A stretch of DNA of 64,000 nt from Flavobacterium amniphilum (GTDB lineage: Bacteria; Bacteroidota; Bacteroidia; Flavobacteriales; Flavobacteriaceae), in NCBI RefSeq assembly GCF_023634845.1, contig NZ_JAMLJL010000002.1, positions 310,001 through 374,000 of the forward strand, written 5' to 3'. Under the pieces are notes generated by a model. It did not search any database. It saw only the letters and a program-made list of their open reading frames with translations, and had not been told where the DNA came from. Position 1 is the first letter of the stretch; each line of letters starts with the position of its first letter. A program made the translations under genes and the position numbers. Below are positions 1 to 9,628 of this stretch, piece by piece.

Positions 1-69
1 TTTGAGCGATTGCGAAAATCCGGTCAGACCGAAAAGAAAAAACACCGGAAGAAAATAAAATTGCTTCAT
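1..69 (-). CDS. Secreted protein, N-terminal fragment (cut by window edge)
   Basis: Only the first 23 codons are inside the window, read on the minus strand from the ATG at 67-69. They form a textbook signal peptide: a lysine near the start, a hydrophobic core rich in F and L, and a likely cleavage site after GFS before Q. The product is therefore exported, but nothing of the mature protein is visible and its function cannot be named. It lies downstream of the sugar MFS transporter on the same strand with a 77-bp gap, so it may be co-transcribed with it, for example as a glycoside hydrolase or binding protein; that part is inference. Confidence 0.6.
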   Translation of the reverse strand, partial: MKQFYFLPVFFLFGLTGFSQSLK

Positions 70-146
70 TTGGATGAAAATAAAAATCGGAATAAAAGTA
101 CTCAATTCCTTTACTCCGATTTATATAATTAATATTTCTTTAAGAT

Positions 147-1940
147 TTAATGTGCCGTATCAACTTCAATTTCATCTACATCTATATTTTGCTTTTTCAG
201 GATATTTTTGGCTAAAATTGCAAACAAAATTAAATACGCAAAACAAAATACATCCACAATATACGATTGGTGAATACCAATAATATCAGACAATTTACCC
301 TGAATTGGCGGTATAATTCCTCCTCCCAAAATCATCATAATCAAAAATGCCGAACCTTGTGATGTATATTTTCCCAATCCAAGAATCGACAAATTAAAAA
401 TTGCAGGCCACATGATACTACAAGCTAATCCTCCGGCTAAAAACGCATAGATAGCTACGGTTCCTGATGCCATCAACCCAATTATCATAGCACCTAATCC
501 AAATAATCCGAAAATCATCAATGTTCTTGCCGGTTTATCTTTACTGATAAAAGTAGCGACAATTTGTAAAGTAACACATACAACATACCAATACAATGGC
601 TTCATATCTTTCCCCGAAATAATATTAACACCCAAAACAACCAAAAATGCGACTATTGGAACAATAATCAATGCCAGCGTTTTTTTTGTTCCTTTTAAAT
701 TAAAAACACTGATAGCACCAGCCCAACGTCCAATCATCAAACTTCCCCAATACATTGATACATAAGGCGCAATATCTGAAGACTGTAAACTTCCGAATTC
801 TTTCAATTTCAATAATTCCCCCAAGTTACTTCCAATAGCAACCTCTACTCCTACATATGTAAAAATAGCCAGCATACCCAATACTAATTGCGGATATTGC
901 ATGGCTCCCCAACCTTCTGAATTCTTTTTTGCTGAAGAATACGAAAATAAAATTCCTCCAATCACAACTAACAATGCAACACTTAACCAGATAGCTCTTT
1001 TTTTATCCAGTTCTTTTTTTACTTCAACATCATTATTAAGACTCTCCTGAATTGACTTGATTTTATTATCATACTCTTTTAACGTTGTTTCTAATGCTTC
1101 TTTAGTTACTTCTGTATGAGGTAAACTGGTTAAAAGTTCTTCTCTTTGCTTTTCTATAAGTTCGATTTCATGATTCTTTAATGGCTTATAACTATTAAAA
1201 ATTGGTGTGAAACAAGCTGCCAGCAAAATAGTCATTACAACCAAAGTCCTTAATGCTTTATTTGCTTTCTCCATTGGTTCATCAGAAATTCCAGATGGTA
1301 CTTTTTTTGAAAAATAAAACATTGCAGCAGAACCAATGAACAATAGCCCAACACATACGTAAAGGAATATTACCTTTCCTAATTCCAAATGTTTAATTTG
1401 ATTATCAGATACCGAAGCTGTAGTTCCAAATAATGCTAAAGCAACTATAATTGGCCCAATTGTGGTTCCGAATGAATTGATTCCCCCTCCAAGATTTACA
1501 CGACTGGCTCCTGTCTTTGGGTCTCCAAGTAAAATTGCAAAAGGGTTTGCTGCAGTTTGCTGTAAAGAAAAACCTAAGGCAACAATAAATAATCCGAGAA
1601 GCATTCCTGCATATACATTAGCTTCCACAGCAATAATCATTGCACCTGCACCCAAAGCAGAAAATAAAAGTCCGGACACAATACTTTTTTTATAGCCCCA
1701 ACTTCCAACTATATCCTTCCCTGATCCATTACCAAAAGCAAAAAGTAAAAGTGCCCCAATATAATATGCCGTATAGAATGCAAAATCAATTAACTGGGAC
1801 TGAAACTGATCCAATGAAAAATAATGTTTACAAAAAGGAATGAAAATACTGTTTCCTGCAGCAATAAATCCCCAAAAAAAGAAGACTGTGATTAGTGTAT
1901 AAAGCGCAGGAAAATTAGTTTTTTGCGTTTCGGAAGTCAT
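147..1940 (-). CDS. Sugar MFS transporter, FucP (FHS) family, with extra coiled-coil insert
   Basis: Major facilitator protein of 597 residues resembling the fucose/glucose-galactose:H+ symporters (FucP/GluP group). The first membrane segment lies near residues 14-37, and the family-typical QQTAANPF motif is at about 127-133. The family is usually 400-450 residues. The extra length here is a hydrophilic, Lys/Glu-rich stretch at about 253-316 predicted to be a coiled coil, placed in the central loop between the two six-helix halves. It imports a sugar across the inner membrane; the substrate cannot be read from sequence. A TATATTTG -7 box lies 32 bp upstream of the start. Divergent from the lipoprotein gene at 2066. 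Confidence 0.85.
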   Translation of the reverse strand: MTSETQKTNFPALYTLITVFFFWGFIAAGNSIFIPFCKHYFSLDQFQSQLIDFAFYTAYYIGALLLFAFGNGSGKDIVGSWGYKKSIVSGLLFSALGAGAMIIAVEANVYAGMLLGLFIVALGFSLQQTAANPFAILLGDPKTGASRVNLGGGINSFGTTIGPIIVALALFGTTASVSDNQIKHLELGKVIFLYVCVGLLFIGSAAMFYFSKKVPSGISDEPMEKANKALRTLVVMTILLAACFTPIFNSYKPLKNHEIELIEKQREELLTSLPHTEVTKEALETTLKEYDNKIKSIQESLNNDVEVKKELDKKRAIWLSVALLVVIGGILFSYSSAKKNSEGWGAMQYPQLVLGMLAIFTYVGVEVAIGSNLGELLKLKEFGSLQSSDIAPYVSMYWGSLMIGRWAGAISVFNLKGTKKTLALIIVPIVAFLVVLGVNIISGKDMKPLYWYVVCVTLQIVATFISKDKPARTLMIFGLFGLGAMIIGLMASGTVAIYAFLAGGLACSIMWPAIFNLSILGLGKYTSQGSAFLIMMILGGGIIPPIQGKLSDIIGIHQSYIVDVFCFAYLILFAILAKNILKKQNIDVDEIEVDTAH

Positions 1941-1971
1941 ATAAGTTGGTATTTAGTTTTTGATTAGTAGC

Positions 1972-1979
1972 CAAATATA
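1972..1979 (-). promoter_or_regulatory. -7 promoter box for the sugar transporter
   Basis: TATATTTG on the minus strand, an exact match to the Bacteroidetes -7 consensus TAnnTTTG, 32 bp upstream of the transporter start. No convincing -33 TTTG is seen at the usual spacing. It faces away from the box at 2041-2048. Confidence 0.5.
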
Positions 1980-2040
1980 AGTAATTTGTTTAAATTCTCT
2001 TAAAATCACAACCAAAGCTTTCATTAGAATTTAAAAGTAG

Positions 2041-2048
2041 TATTTTTG
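2041..2048 (+). promoter_or_regulatory. -7 promoter box for the lipoprotein gene at 2066
   Basis: TATTTTTG matches TAnnTTTG and ends 17 bp before the ATG, giving a leader of roughly a dozen bases. The -33 region is weak. Divergent from the transporter promoter. Confidence 0.5.
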
Positions 2049-2065
2049 TTAAAAAATAGATTCTG

Positions 2066-3013
2066 ATGAAATACGTTTGGGCTTTATTCGTAAGTGTTTT
2101 ATTGCTAAGTGGTTGTGATGACGGAGATATAATTGTTGAAAATTTTAACTTCGGAAGTCAATCTGTACAGAAATGTTCCGACTCCAATACGCTTTATAAA
2201 ACAAATGATAAAGAGGCTCTGATTTTTGTGACACCTGAAGAAAAATTTTCCAATGAAACACAAACCCAAACTTATGTTGTTGATACCGAAACAAGTATCA
2301 CTTACCGTAAATATTCAGAAGATGTAATTACTTCAAGTATTTGTGGGACTCCAACACAAACCATAACTGAAGAATGGAGCTGTCTTGCTGGCGGTACTGT
2401 TGAAATAAAGTCAACTCCAATTTACGATACAAATGACCCAACTAAAATAATTGCATACAATCATGCCATTACTTTCAAAAACGTGGTCTTCCAGGCTCCT
2501 GACAAGCAAGTAGTTTTTGAAAATTATGTTTTCGGGAATTACAGAACGGATGTAATTGATCTGGCTTTTGATTTCAATCCAACCGGAACAGTTAAAAGTT
2601 GTACAACTAAAAATCTGATTTTCAAATATAATTCGACAAAAGCTTTGTTGCTTGATGTAGATAAAACCCAATTATTCGTAAATACTGTAACTGCTCCGGG
2701 AAGTCCAAGAACTGCTTTAATTAACGGTACAAACTTCAAAGTGGTTTACAGAGTATACAGTGGCAATTTAAATGACGACTTCTTCTGTTCATCCATAACA
2801 CCGTCAAATCCAACATTGACAGAGGAATGGACAGCAAATGAAGGGGAAAATAATGTATCGGGAATAATCCGTGTAGTTACAGAAGATGTTGGAGGCAACA
2901 CTTTTAAACACACTATATCTTTATATAAGACAACATTCAAGAAAGGCGTAAAGTATTACAGTCCCAATCCTGATGGTGACTATGTGTTTGGTGTATACTA
3001 CACTACATCATAA
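2066..3013 (+). CDS. Lipoprotein with an internally duplicated domain, function unknown
   Basis: 315 residues starting with a lipoprotein signal (LLSGC, Cys about 17). I do not recognise a named family. The mature part consists of two related halves, about 32-155 and 176-312. Each begins with a Cys followed by a Leu-x-Lys strand and an AL patch, then a tyrosine-rich YRKYS/YRVYS strand, a second Cys in SSIC/CSSI, and TEEW. The two Cys of each half could form a disulfide in the periplasm. The repeated beta-rich domains suggest a surface-exposed protein. It converges on and overlaps the Smr gene by six bases at its 3' end. Confidence 0.7.
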   Translation: MKYVWALFVSVLLLSGCDDGDIIVENFNFGSQSVQKCSDSNTLYKTNDKEALIFVTPEEKFSNETQTQTYVVDTETSITYRKYSEDVITSSICGTPTQTITEEWSCLAGGTVEIKSTPIYDTNDPTKIIAYNHAITFKNVVFQAPDKQVVFENYVFGNYRTDVIDLAFDFNPTGTVKSCTTKNLIFKYNSTKALLLDVDKTQLFVNTVTAPGSPRTALINGTNFKVVYRVYSGNLNDDFFCSSITPSNPTLTEEWTANEGENNVSGIIRVVTEDVGGNTFKHTISLYKTTFKKGVKYYSPNPDGDYVFGVYYTTS

Positions 3014-3562
3014 ATTTTTCTTCTGGATAAAATAAACTTCGGTGGCACCTAAACCGTATTTCTGGTAATTAGCATCCTGAAACGTCAGGTTATCATATCT
3101 TCCCAGAAGGAAATCAAGTTCAGCTTTTAAAATACCTTCTCCCACACCGTGGATAAAAACGACTTTGGGAATCCGGTTTTTCATGGCAAATTCAAGTTGG
3201 CGTCTGGCTGTATCCATTTGCAGTGTCAAAATATCATAGTTACTCATTCCTCTTTTATTAGGCACAAGCTTTTCAATATGCAAATCAATTTCAAGTACAA
3301 ACTCGTCTTTTTTTGATTTCTTTTCTTTTACAAAACTTCTTGGTTTTGGAATCTCTTTTTCCTTCTTTACGGAAGAAAAATTAGTCGTGGCAATATTATT
3401 CATCAATTCCCCTGAAGCTGCAATTAAAATCAATTCCCCCTGATGGAAAGTCAATTCAAATCCTTCATCGGTTTCAATGGTTACATCCTTTTCTTTAACC
3501 TTAACAACAATTCCGTTGATGTTATCATCCAGAACCGAAACTTTATCTCCTTTTATAAACAT
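3008..3562 (-). CDS. Smr-domain protein (MutS2 C-terminal type)
   Basis: 184 residues. An N-terminal beta-rich segment (about 1-60, SH3-like, beginning MFIKGDKV) is followed by a Lys-rich linker and a C-terminal Smr domain (about 92-184) with the diagnostic DLH motif and the HGVGEG motif (HGxG). Smr domains bind and nick nucleic acid, and free-standing ones are linked to mRNA or recombination quality control; the exact role here is unknown. The start codon overlaps the stop codon of the small membrane-protein gene (TAATG at 3560-3564), so the two are translationally coupled. Confidence 0.8.
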   Translation of the reverse strand: MFIKGDKVSVLDDNINGIVVKVKEKDVTIETDEGFELTFHQGELILIAASGELMNNIATTNFSSVKKEKEIPKPRSFVKEKKSKKDEFVLEIDLHIEKLVPNKRGMSNYDILTLQMDTARRQLEFAMKNRIPKVVFIHGVGEGILKAELDFLLGRYDNLTFQDANYQKYGLGATEVYFIQKKNL

Positions 3563-3738
3563 TATTCTTTCTCATCTTGGTTTTTACTCGGCACTTTTCT
3601 GCTCAAACGCATCATTCCATAGAACAACAATATAAATCCCATGATTTGAACCCAGGTATTGGGAACAGCCAGGCTTTGCTGCCAGATTAAAACTCCAATA
3701 ACAAGCGCAACCAATATAATAATGACAACTTTTCTCAT
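3562..3738 (-). CDS. Small two-helix membrane protein
   Basis: 58 residues from the ATG at 3738. A start six codons upstream at 3756 is possible, but the shorter form begins with the basic M-R-K followed directly by the first helix, as expected for a membrane insertion signal. Two hydrophobic segments (about 4-20 and 27-43) are followed by a charged tail. No family is recognised. Its stop overlaps the start of the Smr gene by one base, so it is the first gene of a two-gene unit. Confidence 0.55.
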   Translation of the reverse strand: MRKVVIIILVALVIGVLIWQQSLAVPNTWVQIMGFILLFYGMMRLSRKVPSKNQDEKE

Positions 3739-3825
3739 GATCAATAATTTCCCCAAAAATACAATTTAACCGCAAAGGTTTTTTATTTCACCTTATATTT
3801 TGTAAAATTGACCAAAATTTGAAAA

Positions 3826-4104
3826 ATGAATATTGAAGAATACATGATTCCATGCATCAGCAAAGCATTATTTGGTGTCGATTGCTTAGGTTGTGGTTTA
3901 CAACGTTCTTTATTTCTTCTTCTGCAGGGTAAGTTTTCCGAAGCTTTCCACATGTATCCTCCTATTTATACCGTTTTAATTTTTTTTACGGTATTGGGAT
4001 TACGCTTTTTTGACAAATCAAGAAACTACAACAGACTTGCCGTAGTCTTACTCTTTCTGAATCTTGTAATAATGGTAATTTCTTATATCTATAAACATTA
4101 TTAA
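3826..4104 (+). CDS. DUF2752 family small membrane protein
   Basis: 92 residues with the DUF2752 signature: P-C-x-x-K near residue 9-13, then GVDCLGCGLQRS, that is, a CxxCG followed by an Arg, with hydrophobic helices downstream. The family is widespread in Bacteroidetes and its function is unknown; the conserved Cys pair sits at the membrane edge. It is followed at once by a strong terminator at 4104-4130. Divergent from the small membrane protein and Smr pair. Confidence 0.8.
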   Translation: MNIEEYMIPCISKALFGVDCLGCGLQRSLFLLLQGKFSEAFHMYPPIYTVLIFFTVLGLRFFDKSRNYNRLAVVLLFLNLVIMVISYIYKHY

Positions 4105-4130
4105 AAAAACCCGGCATTAACCGGGTTTTT
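4104..4130. terminator. Bidirectional rho-independent terminator
   Basis: Stem AACCCGG / CCGGGTT with an A-tract before and T-tract after, so it can stop transcription both from the DUF2752 gene and from the converging ornithine aminotransferase gene. Confidence 0.85.
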
Positions 4131-4155
4131 AATTTTTATCTTTTCAAGATTCAAT

Positions 4156-5400
4156 TTACTTTTCAAATGATTTTAAAGTTGAAATGATAATGGAAATACA
4201 ATCATTCAACTGCTCATCATTCATCACTAATGGCGGTGCAAAACGGATGATATTACCATGCGTGGGTTTTGCCAGCAAACCATTTTCAGCTAATTTCATA
4301 CAAATATTCCAAGCTGTGTCACTTTCTTCCGTATCATTAATAACAATAGCATTCAACAATCCTTTACCACGAACCAAAGTCGCAATGGATGAAGTTTCAA
4401 TATACTTCCCTATTTCACTTCTGAAGATCTTTCCTAAACGTTCTGCATTTTCTGCCAAATTCTCATCAGTAACTACATTTAAAGCTGCAATTGCCACAGC
4501 TGCCGCAACAGGATTACCTCCAAAAGTAGAACCATGCTGGCCCGGTTTGATTACATTCATAACCGGATCGTTTGCCAAAACTGCCGAAACCGGATAAGCA
4601 CCACCTGACAATGCTTTTCCTAAAATTAAAATATCCGGTTGTACATTTTCGTGTTGTACTGCCAATAATTTTCCCGTACGGGCAATTCCTGTCTGAACTT
4701 CGTCGGCTATAAAAAGTACGTTATGTTTTTCACACAATGCTTTTGCTTTTGCCAAATAGCCTTCAGATGGAACATAAACTCCCGCTTCACCTTGAATTGG
4801 CTCCACAAGGAAACCGGCAATATTAGGAGATGACGTAATTACTTTTTCAAGAGCTTCTAAATCATCATAAGCTATTTTGATGAATCCTGCTGTGTATGGA
4901 CCGAAGTTTTTACGTGCGTTTTCATCATTGGAGAACGAAATAATTGTAGTTGTTCTTCCGTGGAAATTATTTTCACAAACAATGATTTGTGCTTCGTTTT
5001 CATTAATTCCTTTTTTCTCGTACGCCCATTTTCTACATAGTTTCAAAGCTGTTTCAACTGCTTCGGCACCGGTATTCATCGGTAATACTTTATCAAAACC
5101 AAAATAATTGGTTACAAATTGTTCGTATACTCCTAATTTGTCATTGTAAAAAGCTCTGGAAGTCAGTGTTAATGTTTGAGCCTGTTCCATCATTGCTCCT
5201 ACAATTTTAGGATGACAATGTCCTTGGTTTACTGCCGAATAAGCCGACAGGAAATCGTAATATTTTTTTCCTTCTACATCCCACACGTAAACACCTTCCC
5301 CTTTGTTTAATACCACCGGCAACGGATGGTAATTGTGTGCTCCGTGTTTGTCTTCTAATGCAATGGCTTCTGCTGAACTTAATTTTTCTAAAACTGCCAT
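4156..5400 (-). CDS. rocD: Ornithine aminotransferase
   Basis: 414 residues, class III PLP-dependent aminotransferase of normal length. It transfers the delta-amino group of ornithine to 2-oxoglutarate, giving glutamate-5-semialdehyde, in arginine breakdown and proline synthesis. Visible features: the [15 protein letters not shown] motif typical of RocD near 50-64, the PLP-binding DEVQTG at about 234-239, and the Schiff-base lysine K262 in LGKALSGG. Cytosolic. Transcribed alone between a bidirectional terminator downstream and a TAAATTTG -7 box about 70 bp upstream. Confidence 0.93.
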   Translation of the reverse strand: MAVLEKLSSAEAIALEDKHGAHNYHPLPVVLNKGEGVYVWDVEGKKYYDFLSAYSAVNQGHCHPKIVGAMMEQAQTLTLTSRAFYNDKLGVYEQFVTNYFGFDKVLPMNTGAEAVETALKLCRKWAYEKKGINENEAQIIVCENNFHGRTTTIISFSNDENARKNFGPYTAGFIKIAYDDLEALEKVITSSPNIAGFLVEPIQGEAGVYVPSEGYLAKAKALCEKHNVLFIADEVQTGIARTGKLLAVQHENVQPDILILGKALSGGAYPVSAVLANDPVMNVIKPGQHGSTFGGNPVAAAVAIAALNVVTDENLAENAERLGKIFRSEIGKYIETSSIATLVRGKGLLNAIVINDTEESDTAWNICMKLAENGLLAKPTHGNIIRFAPPLVMNDEQLNDCISIIISTLKSFEK

Positions 5401-5471
5401 GATAATAATTTGTTATTGATTGGTAAAATCGCAATTCCTTCTTTATGGAGAGAAATCATCCGCTTATGCCA

Positions 5472-5479
5472 CAAATTTA
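5472..5479 (-). promoter_or_regulatory. -7 promoter box for rocD
   Basis: TAAATTTG on the minus strand fits TAnnTTTG and lies 71 bp upstream of the rocD ATG; a TTTTG appears about 15 bp further upstream, shorter than the usual spacing. Confidence 0.45.
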
Positions 5480-5499
5480 TAAATTAAACTTCAACAAAA

Positions 5500-5958
5500 T
5501 CATTTATTGAGTTTTGATTTAATTTCCTCTAAAAGTTTTATCTGGGATTCCTGAAGTTTTATGAGCTCTTGATGCTGATGCTCTAAAATATGATCGAGTT
5601 TTTCCTGCAATAGTCTGATTTCCTGTTCTGCTTTCAGATTCACATAAAAATCTTTCTTGGCTCTATCCCGGTCTTTTTCTTCCTGACGGTTCTGACTCAT
5701 CATTATTATCGGTGCCTGAAGGGCTGCAATACATGACAATATAAGATTCAGTAAAATAAAAGGATACGGATCAAATCCTTTATTGTCCAAAAAATAAATA
5801 TTGGTAAAAATCCATAAACCCAGAAATACCATAAAGGAAATAATGAATGTCCAACTGCCACCGAAACTTGCAACTTTATCAGCTACACGTTCTCCGAAAG
5901 TTCTCTTACTTGCATTATCATCAACCTCAACCAACTTTTCAAGTTCTTTATCAGTCAT
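5500..5958 (-). CDS. DUF1003 family membrane protein
   Basis: 152 residues from the ATG at 5958. A longer reading frame runs up to 6042, but the promoter at 5987-5994 would start the RNA downstream of those earlier codons, so the start at 5958 (or 5976) is the real one. DUF1003 proteins have a short N-terminal region, two membrane helices (here about 30-50 and 65-87) and a C-terminal coiled coil, all visible: the tail is rich in Gln, Glu and Leu with heptads. The family is often described as a membrane protein of unknown function. Confidence 0.8.
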   Translation of the reverse strand: MTDKELEKLVEVDDNASKRTFGERVADKVASFGGSWTFIISFMVFLGLWIFTNIYFLDNKGFDPYPFILLNLILSCIAALQAPIIMMSQNRQEEKDRDRAKKDFYVNLKAEQEIRLLQEKLDHILEHQHQELIKLQESQIKLLEEIKSKLNK

Positions 5959-5986
5959 ATTACAGATATTTAACATTCCTCCAGTC

Positions 5987-5994
5987 CAAAAATA
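5987..5994 (-). promoter_or_regulatory. -7 promoter box that decides the DUF1003 start
   Basis: TATTTTTG on the minus strand, with a TTTG about 21 bp upstream of it (top-strand position about 6016-6019). The RNA start would fall near 5981, which rules out the in-frame codons upstream. Confidence 0.55.
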
Positions 5995-6187
5995 CAAATT
6001 CCATACCCTAAATACCAAATTATCAACACTTAATCCGTTCAAAATGAATTCTCATAACATCTTATTGTTACGAAATTTAACCCACTACTGTTTTCATCCT
6101 TACAATAAAATTACTTTTCCGGTAATTGTTAACCTTTTCTTACACTTTTAAAAATATTACGATTAGGATTTGGTAACAATGGGATTC

Positions 6188-6195
6188 TAAGTTTG
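6188..6195 (+). promoter_or_regulatory. -7 promoter box for the PhoX-like gene
   Basis: TAAGTTTG matches TAnnTTTG, 25 bp before the ATG at 6221. A TTTG lies 15 bp upstream, closer than the usual 19-21. Confidence 0.5.
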
Positions 6196-6220
6196 CATCG
6201 CAATCAAAACTTAAATTCAA

Positions 6221-7657
6221 ATGAAAATTTCAACAATTTTGACAGGTACAGCCTTATTGGGTGCTTTTATTGCCTGTAACTCTGACGATGACAATGAATC
6301 AAACTCGGTAAAACTAAAAAACCACTCGATCACTTCTGTTTTACTAAATGCTAAACCTGAATTCAGTTCAATCAAACTATTCTCTCTATTTTCCAGTGAG
6401 GATACTTTTGCAGAAACTCCTGGTTATGTTTTCGGAGGATCGGCCGATGGCTCTGGCTTATTCAAAAATTCAGACGGTACATTCTCTTTCCTTGTGAACA
6501 ATGAAGACAATTATGCCGTTTCCAAAATCAAATTGGACAAAACATTCAAACCGGTAGCGGGTGAATATGTTTTGAATTCGAATGGAGCCGGTACAAGATT
6601 GTGCTCTGCTTCTTTGGCTACTCCTGAAATTCACGGATTCGGACCTTTGTTCTTAACGGCCGGGGAAAGCGACAGTGAATCACAGGTACACGGCATCAAT
6701 CCTTACGATACTAAAGCTAATAATTCGACCCCAAGACCCATTTTAGGTTTTGGAAGATGGTGTGCAGAAAATGCAGTTCCTTTATCAAAGAATGCATTTG
6801 CAGGACAAACTATAGTTCTTTTGGGAGATGATGATTCAGGAACTTACGGAGGCCAATTGGTACTTTACAAATCAAATTCAGGAGATTTAAATAACGGTAA
6901 AGTGTATGTCATCAAAAGAACTGATAACGTGACAAATGAAAGAACGATGACTGAAAATGGAACTTATGCCGTAGAATTTGTTGAAATTACCAATGCAAAA
7001 ACCAACACCGGTTTACAAAACAACCAGGCTGCGCAAGCTGCCAATGCAATCGCTTTCGGACGTGTTGAAGATATCGACTACAACAAAACAACCGGAAAGG
7101 AAAGAGAAGTTTATTTTAACGTAACAGGTCAAAACAATACGGGTGCTAACGCTGATAATTCACGTTCAAAATACGGTCGTGTTTACAAATTGGTTTTAGA
7201 TGCGAATAATCCTTTGGCAGGTCAGTTAACATTGGTTTTAGATGGCGATGACAGAGCCGGAAAAGCTAAACAGTTCCAAAATGTGGACAACATCTGTGTG
7301 ACCAAAAACTATGTTTACCTTCAGGAAGATTCCAACGGTTACGGTGATGAAACACACGATGCTTACATCTACCAGTACAATATTGCAACCAAAGAATTAA
7401 AAGTGGTATTCGAACTGGATCACAAACGCACGGAAGCCGGTGATAAATTCCTAAGCGCTTCTTCTGCAAAAGGATCTTGGGAATATGGTGCATTAATTGA
7501 TGTTTCGGAAACTATCGGAATTCCTGACACATTCATGCTTTCAATCCAACCGCATACCTGGAAAAAAGATGCTTTCAAAGGTGTTGACGGTGGTTCTCTC
7601 CGTCCAAATGAAAATCAGGGAAGCCAAATCGTTATCATCAAAGGTTTACCAAGATAA
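6221..7657 (+). CDS. PhoX-like (DUF839) lipoprotein
   Basis: 478 residues with a lipoprotein signal (AFIAC followed by an acidic NSDDD tether, typical of exported Bacteroidetes lipoproteins). The body resembles the PhoX/DUF839 beta-propeller group: TPGYVFGGSADG near the N-terminus, an EDID segment (family: PEDI) around 282-285, and VDNICVT / QEDSNGYGDE around 354-372, where PhoX proteins bind Ca/Fe next to the active site. PhoX enzymes are phosphatases. Whether this member hydrolyses phosphate esters is inference, because not all metal ligands can be aligned by eye. It is followed by a hairpin and the di-heme peroxidase, probably one transcription unit. Confidence 0.6.
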   Translation: MKISTILTGTALLGAFIACNSDDDNESNSVKLKNHSITSVLLNAKPEFSSIKLFSLFSSEDTFAETPGYVFGGSADGSGLFKNSDGTFSFLVNNEDNYAVSKIKLDKTFKPVAGEYVLNSNGAGTRLCSASLATPEIHGFGPLFLTAGESDSESQVHGINPYDTKANNSTPRPILGFGRWCAENAVPLSKNAFAGQTIVLLGDDDSGTYGGQLVLYKSNSGDLNNGKVYVIKRTDNVTNERTMTENGTYAVEFVEITNAKTNTGLQNNQAAQAANAIAFGRVEDIDYNKTTGKEREVYFNVTGQNNTGANADNSRSKYGRVYKLVLDANNPLAGQLTLVLDGDDRAGKAKQFQNVDNICVTKNYVYLQEDSNGYGDETHDAYIYQYNIATKELKVVFELDHKRTEAGDKFLSASSAKGSWEYGALIDVSETIGIPDTFMLSIQPHTWKKDAFKGVDGGSLRPNENQGSQIVIIKGLPR

Positions 7658-7680
7658 TTACATCAAACTAAATAACTCTA

Positions 7681-7712
7681 AATTAGGAATGTATCTTTTT
7701 ACATTCCTAATT
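7681..7712 (+). terminator. Perfect hairpin between PhoX-like and peroxidase genes
   Basis: A 13-bp perfect stem AATTAGGAATGTA / TACATTCCTAATT with a six-base T-rich loop, followed by only two T. It sits 19 bp before the peroxidase start, so it may be an attenuating or mRNA-stabilising structure rather than a full terminator. Confidence 0.6.
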
Positions 7713-7730
7713 TTCCAATTTATAAAACTC

Positions 7731-9497
7731 ATGAAAAAAGTTTTGCTTCTTCTTTCACTGCTAATATGCTTTTCGTGCCAGAATACAACTTATAAAAGTC
7801 TGGCACCAATCGAAAAAACACATCAATTCCTGATTATAAATTATACGGATTGGGCAAAAAAAACAACCGAATTAAATACCTTGATCGATAAAAGCTTTGA
7901 AAAGGAAAAAGCCCAAAAACTTTTCAGGGAAACTCGGTTAGCCTATAAAAAAATCGAATCTTTTGTAACATTTTACCTCCCGGAAACTGTCGTAAAAATT
8001 AATGGCGCGGCTATCGATAAAAATGATGTTCAGGAAACCGGCAGAAAAGTGGAAGAAGCAACCGGTTTTCAAAAAGTTGAAGAATTGTTATTCTCAGGAA
8101 CAACCGATTTGGAAGCTTTAAAGAAAGAAATGTCAATCCTTAACGGTTATGTACAAAGTTGTAAATCCCAACTTATAAATCTTCAATTATCTGATTCCAA
8201 TATTTTTGAATCCCAGAAACTGGAAATGATCCGTTTAATGAGTTTGGGTATTTCAGGTTTTGATTCTCCTATAGCCTTACATTCATTACCGGAAGCTAAA
8301 GCATCAATTCAAAGTATCGGAACGGTTATATCCAATTTCAAAGAAGATGCCGCTTTAACCCGAATTATTAACAAAACGGTACTATTCGTAGATACAAACT
8401 CCGATTTCAATTCATTTAACAGAGGCGACTTTATTACACAATTCTGCATTCCTATTTCCAAAAGGATTCACGAAATACAAAAGGAACTCAATATCAAAAA
8501 TAACCCTTATTCAGGCGCCATCAATTTTGACAGTGCAACCATATTTGAAGAAACTGCATTCAATGCCAACTTTTTTTCTCCTTCATACAACAGAAATCCG
8601 TCCAATGAACAAATTGATTTGGGAGAAAAATTATTCTCTGATTCAATCCTTAGTGGTGACAATTCGGTTTCATGTATCAGCTGTCACATTCCTTCAGAAG
8701 CTTATGCCGATCACAAAACCAAAGCGGTGCAAAATGGCCAGCTTTCCCGTAATACTCCAACTCTTTTAAATTCGGGTTTCCAAAATACTTTGTTTTTAGA
8801 CGGACGTGTAAGTTATCTGGAAGATCAGGCCAAAGCCGTAATAAACAACAAAGATGAAATGCACGGAAGTTTTTCGGAAGCGCTTCAAAAAGTAAAAAAT
8901 AATGATGCTTATCAAGTCCAATTCAAAAAGGTATTTCCAAAGGAAAAAAAAATAACCGAACAGAATTTATTAAAATCATTAGCTTCTTATATCCGTTCTT
9001 TATCCAAACTAAACTCAAAATTTGATGACTATTTAAGGGGAAAAGTTAAACTAACCGAAAATGAAAAAATTGGCTTCAATGTTTTTATGGGGAAGGGAAA
9101 ATGTGCCACTTGTCACTTCTTTCCTCTTTTTAACGGAAGTGTGCCTCCCATGTTCACCGAAACAGAAAGCGAAGTATTAGGTATTCCATCTAAAAAAAAC
9201 CTGCAAAATGCAAAAGTTGACGACGATTTAGGTGAATATCTCATCGCAAAAGCACCCTTAAAAAAATATGCATTCAAAACACCTACCGTACGGAACAGTG
9301 CCATAACATTCCCTTATATGCACAATGGTGTTTATTCTTCTTTGAACGAAGTAATCGATTTTTATAACCGTGGAGGCGGTTCAGGTATTGGAATTCATCT
9401 TGAAAACCAAACACTGCCAACAGATGAATTAAATCTATCCAAAACTGAAATAAATAACCTCATCGTATTTCTCAAAACGCTGAATAACAAATACTAA
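7731..9497 (+). CDS. Di-heme cytochrome c peroxidase (MauG/CCP type) lipoprotein with imelysin-like N-domain
   Basis: 588 residues. The start is the ATG at 7731, because it opens a clean lipoprotein signal (LLICFSC) just after the hairpin; an in-frame extension to 7497 lies inside the upstream gene and is rejected. Residues about 40-270 form an all-helical region with FRETRLAYKKIE and GFQKVEELLF patches that recall imelysin/EfeO domains. The C-terminal half is a bacterial cytochrome c peroxidase with two heme sites, CISCH at 315 and CATCH at 458, and a conserved YMHNG near the C-terminus. It would reduce peroxide or oxidise a substrate on the periplasmic side or cell surface. Confidence 0.82.
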   Translation: MKKVLLLLSLLICFSCQNTTYKSLAPIEKTHQFLIINYTDWAKKTTELNTLIDKSFEKEKAQKLFRETRLAYKKIESFVTFYLPETVVKINGAAIDKNDVQETGRKVEEATGFQKVEELLFSGTTDLEALKKEMSILNGYVQSCKSQLINLQLSDSNIFESQKLEMIRLMSLGISGFDSPIALHSLPEAKASIQSIGTVISNFKEDAALTRIINKTVLFVDTNSDFNSFNRGDFITQFCIPISKRIHEIQKELNIKNNPYSGAINFDSATIFEETAFNANFFSPSYNRNPSNEQIDLGEKLFSDSILSGDNSVSCISCHIPSEAYADHKTKAVQNGQLSRNTPTLLNSGFQNTLFLDGRVSYLEDQAKAVINNKDEMHGSFSEALQKVKNNDAYQVQFKKVFPKEKKITEQNLLKSLASYIRSLSKLNSKFDDYLRGKVKLTENEKIGFNVFMGKGKCATCHFFPLFNGSVPPMFTETESEVLGIPSKKNLQNAKVDDDLGEYLIAKAPLKKYAFKTPTVRNSAITFPYMHNGVYSSLNEVIDFYNRGGGSGIGIHLENQTLPTDELNLSKTEINNLIVFLKTLNNKY

Positions 9498-9520
9498 TTA
9501 TTATTTACATCACAATATTT

Positions 9521-9564
9521 CCCGGATTTGAATAAGTTTAAATACATTTAATTCCGGGTTTTTT
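9521..9564 (+). terminator. Terminator after the peroxidase gene
   Basis: CCCGGATTTGAAT pairs with ATTTAATTCCGGG (one T.T mismatch, one G-T), followed by six T. Confidence 0.8.
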
Positions 9565-9628
9565 GTTTTCGTTATTTGCAGTATGTTTAAAATTATTTAT
9601 TTTTACACAGTCTAAATAAAAATAAAAT

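Noticed and set aside
7497..7730. Longer N-terminus for the peroxidase
   Set aside because: It would lie inside the PhoX-like gene and before the hairpin; the ATG at 7731 opens a lipoprotein signal.
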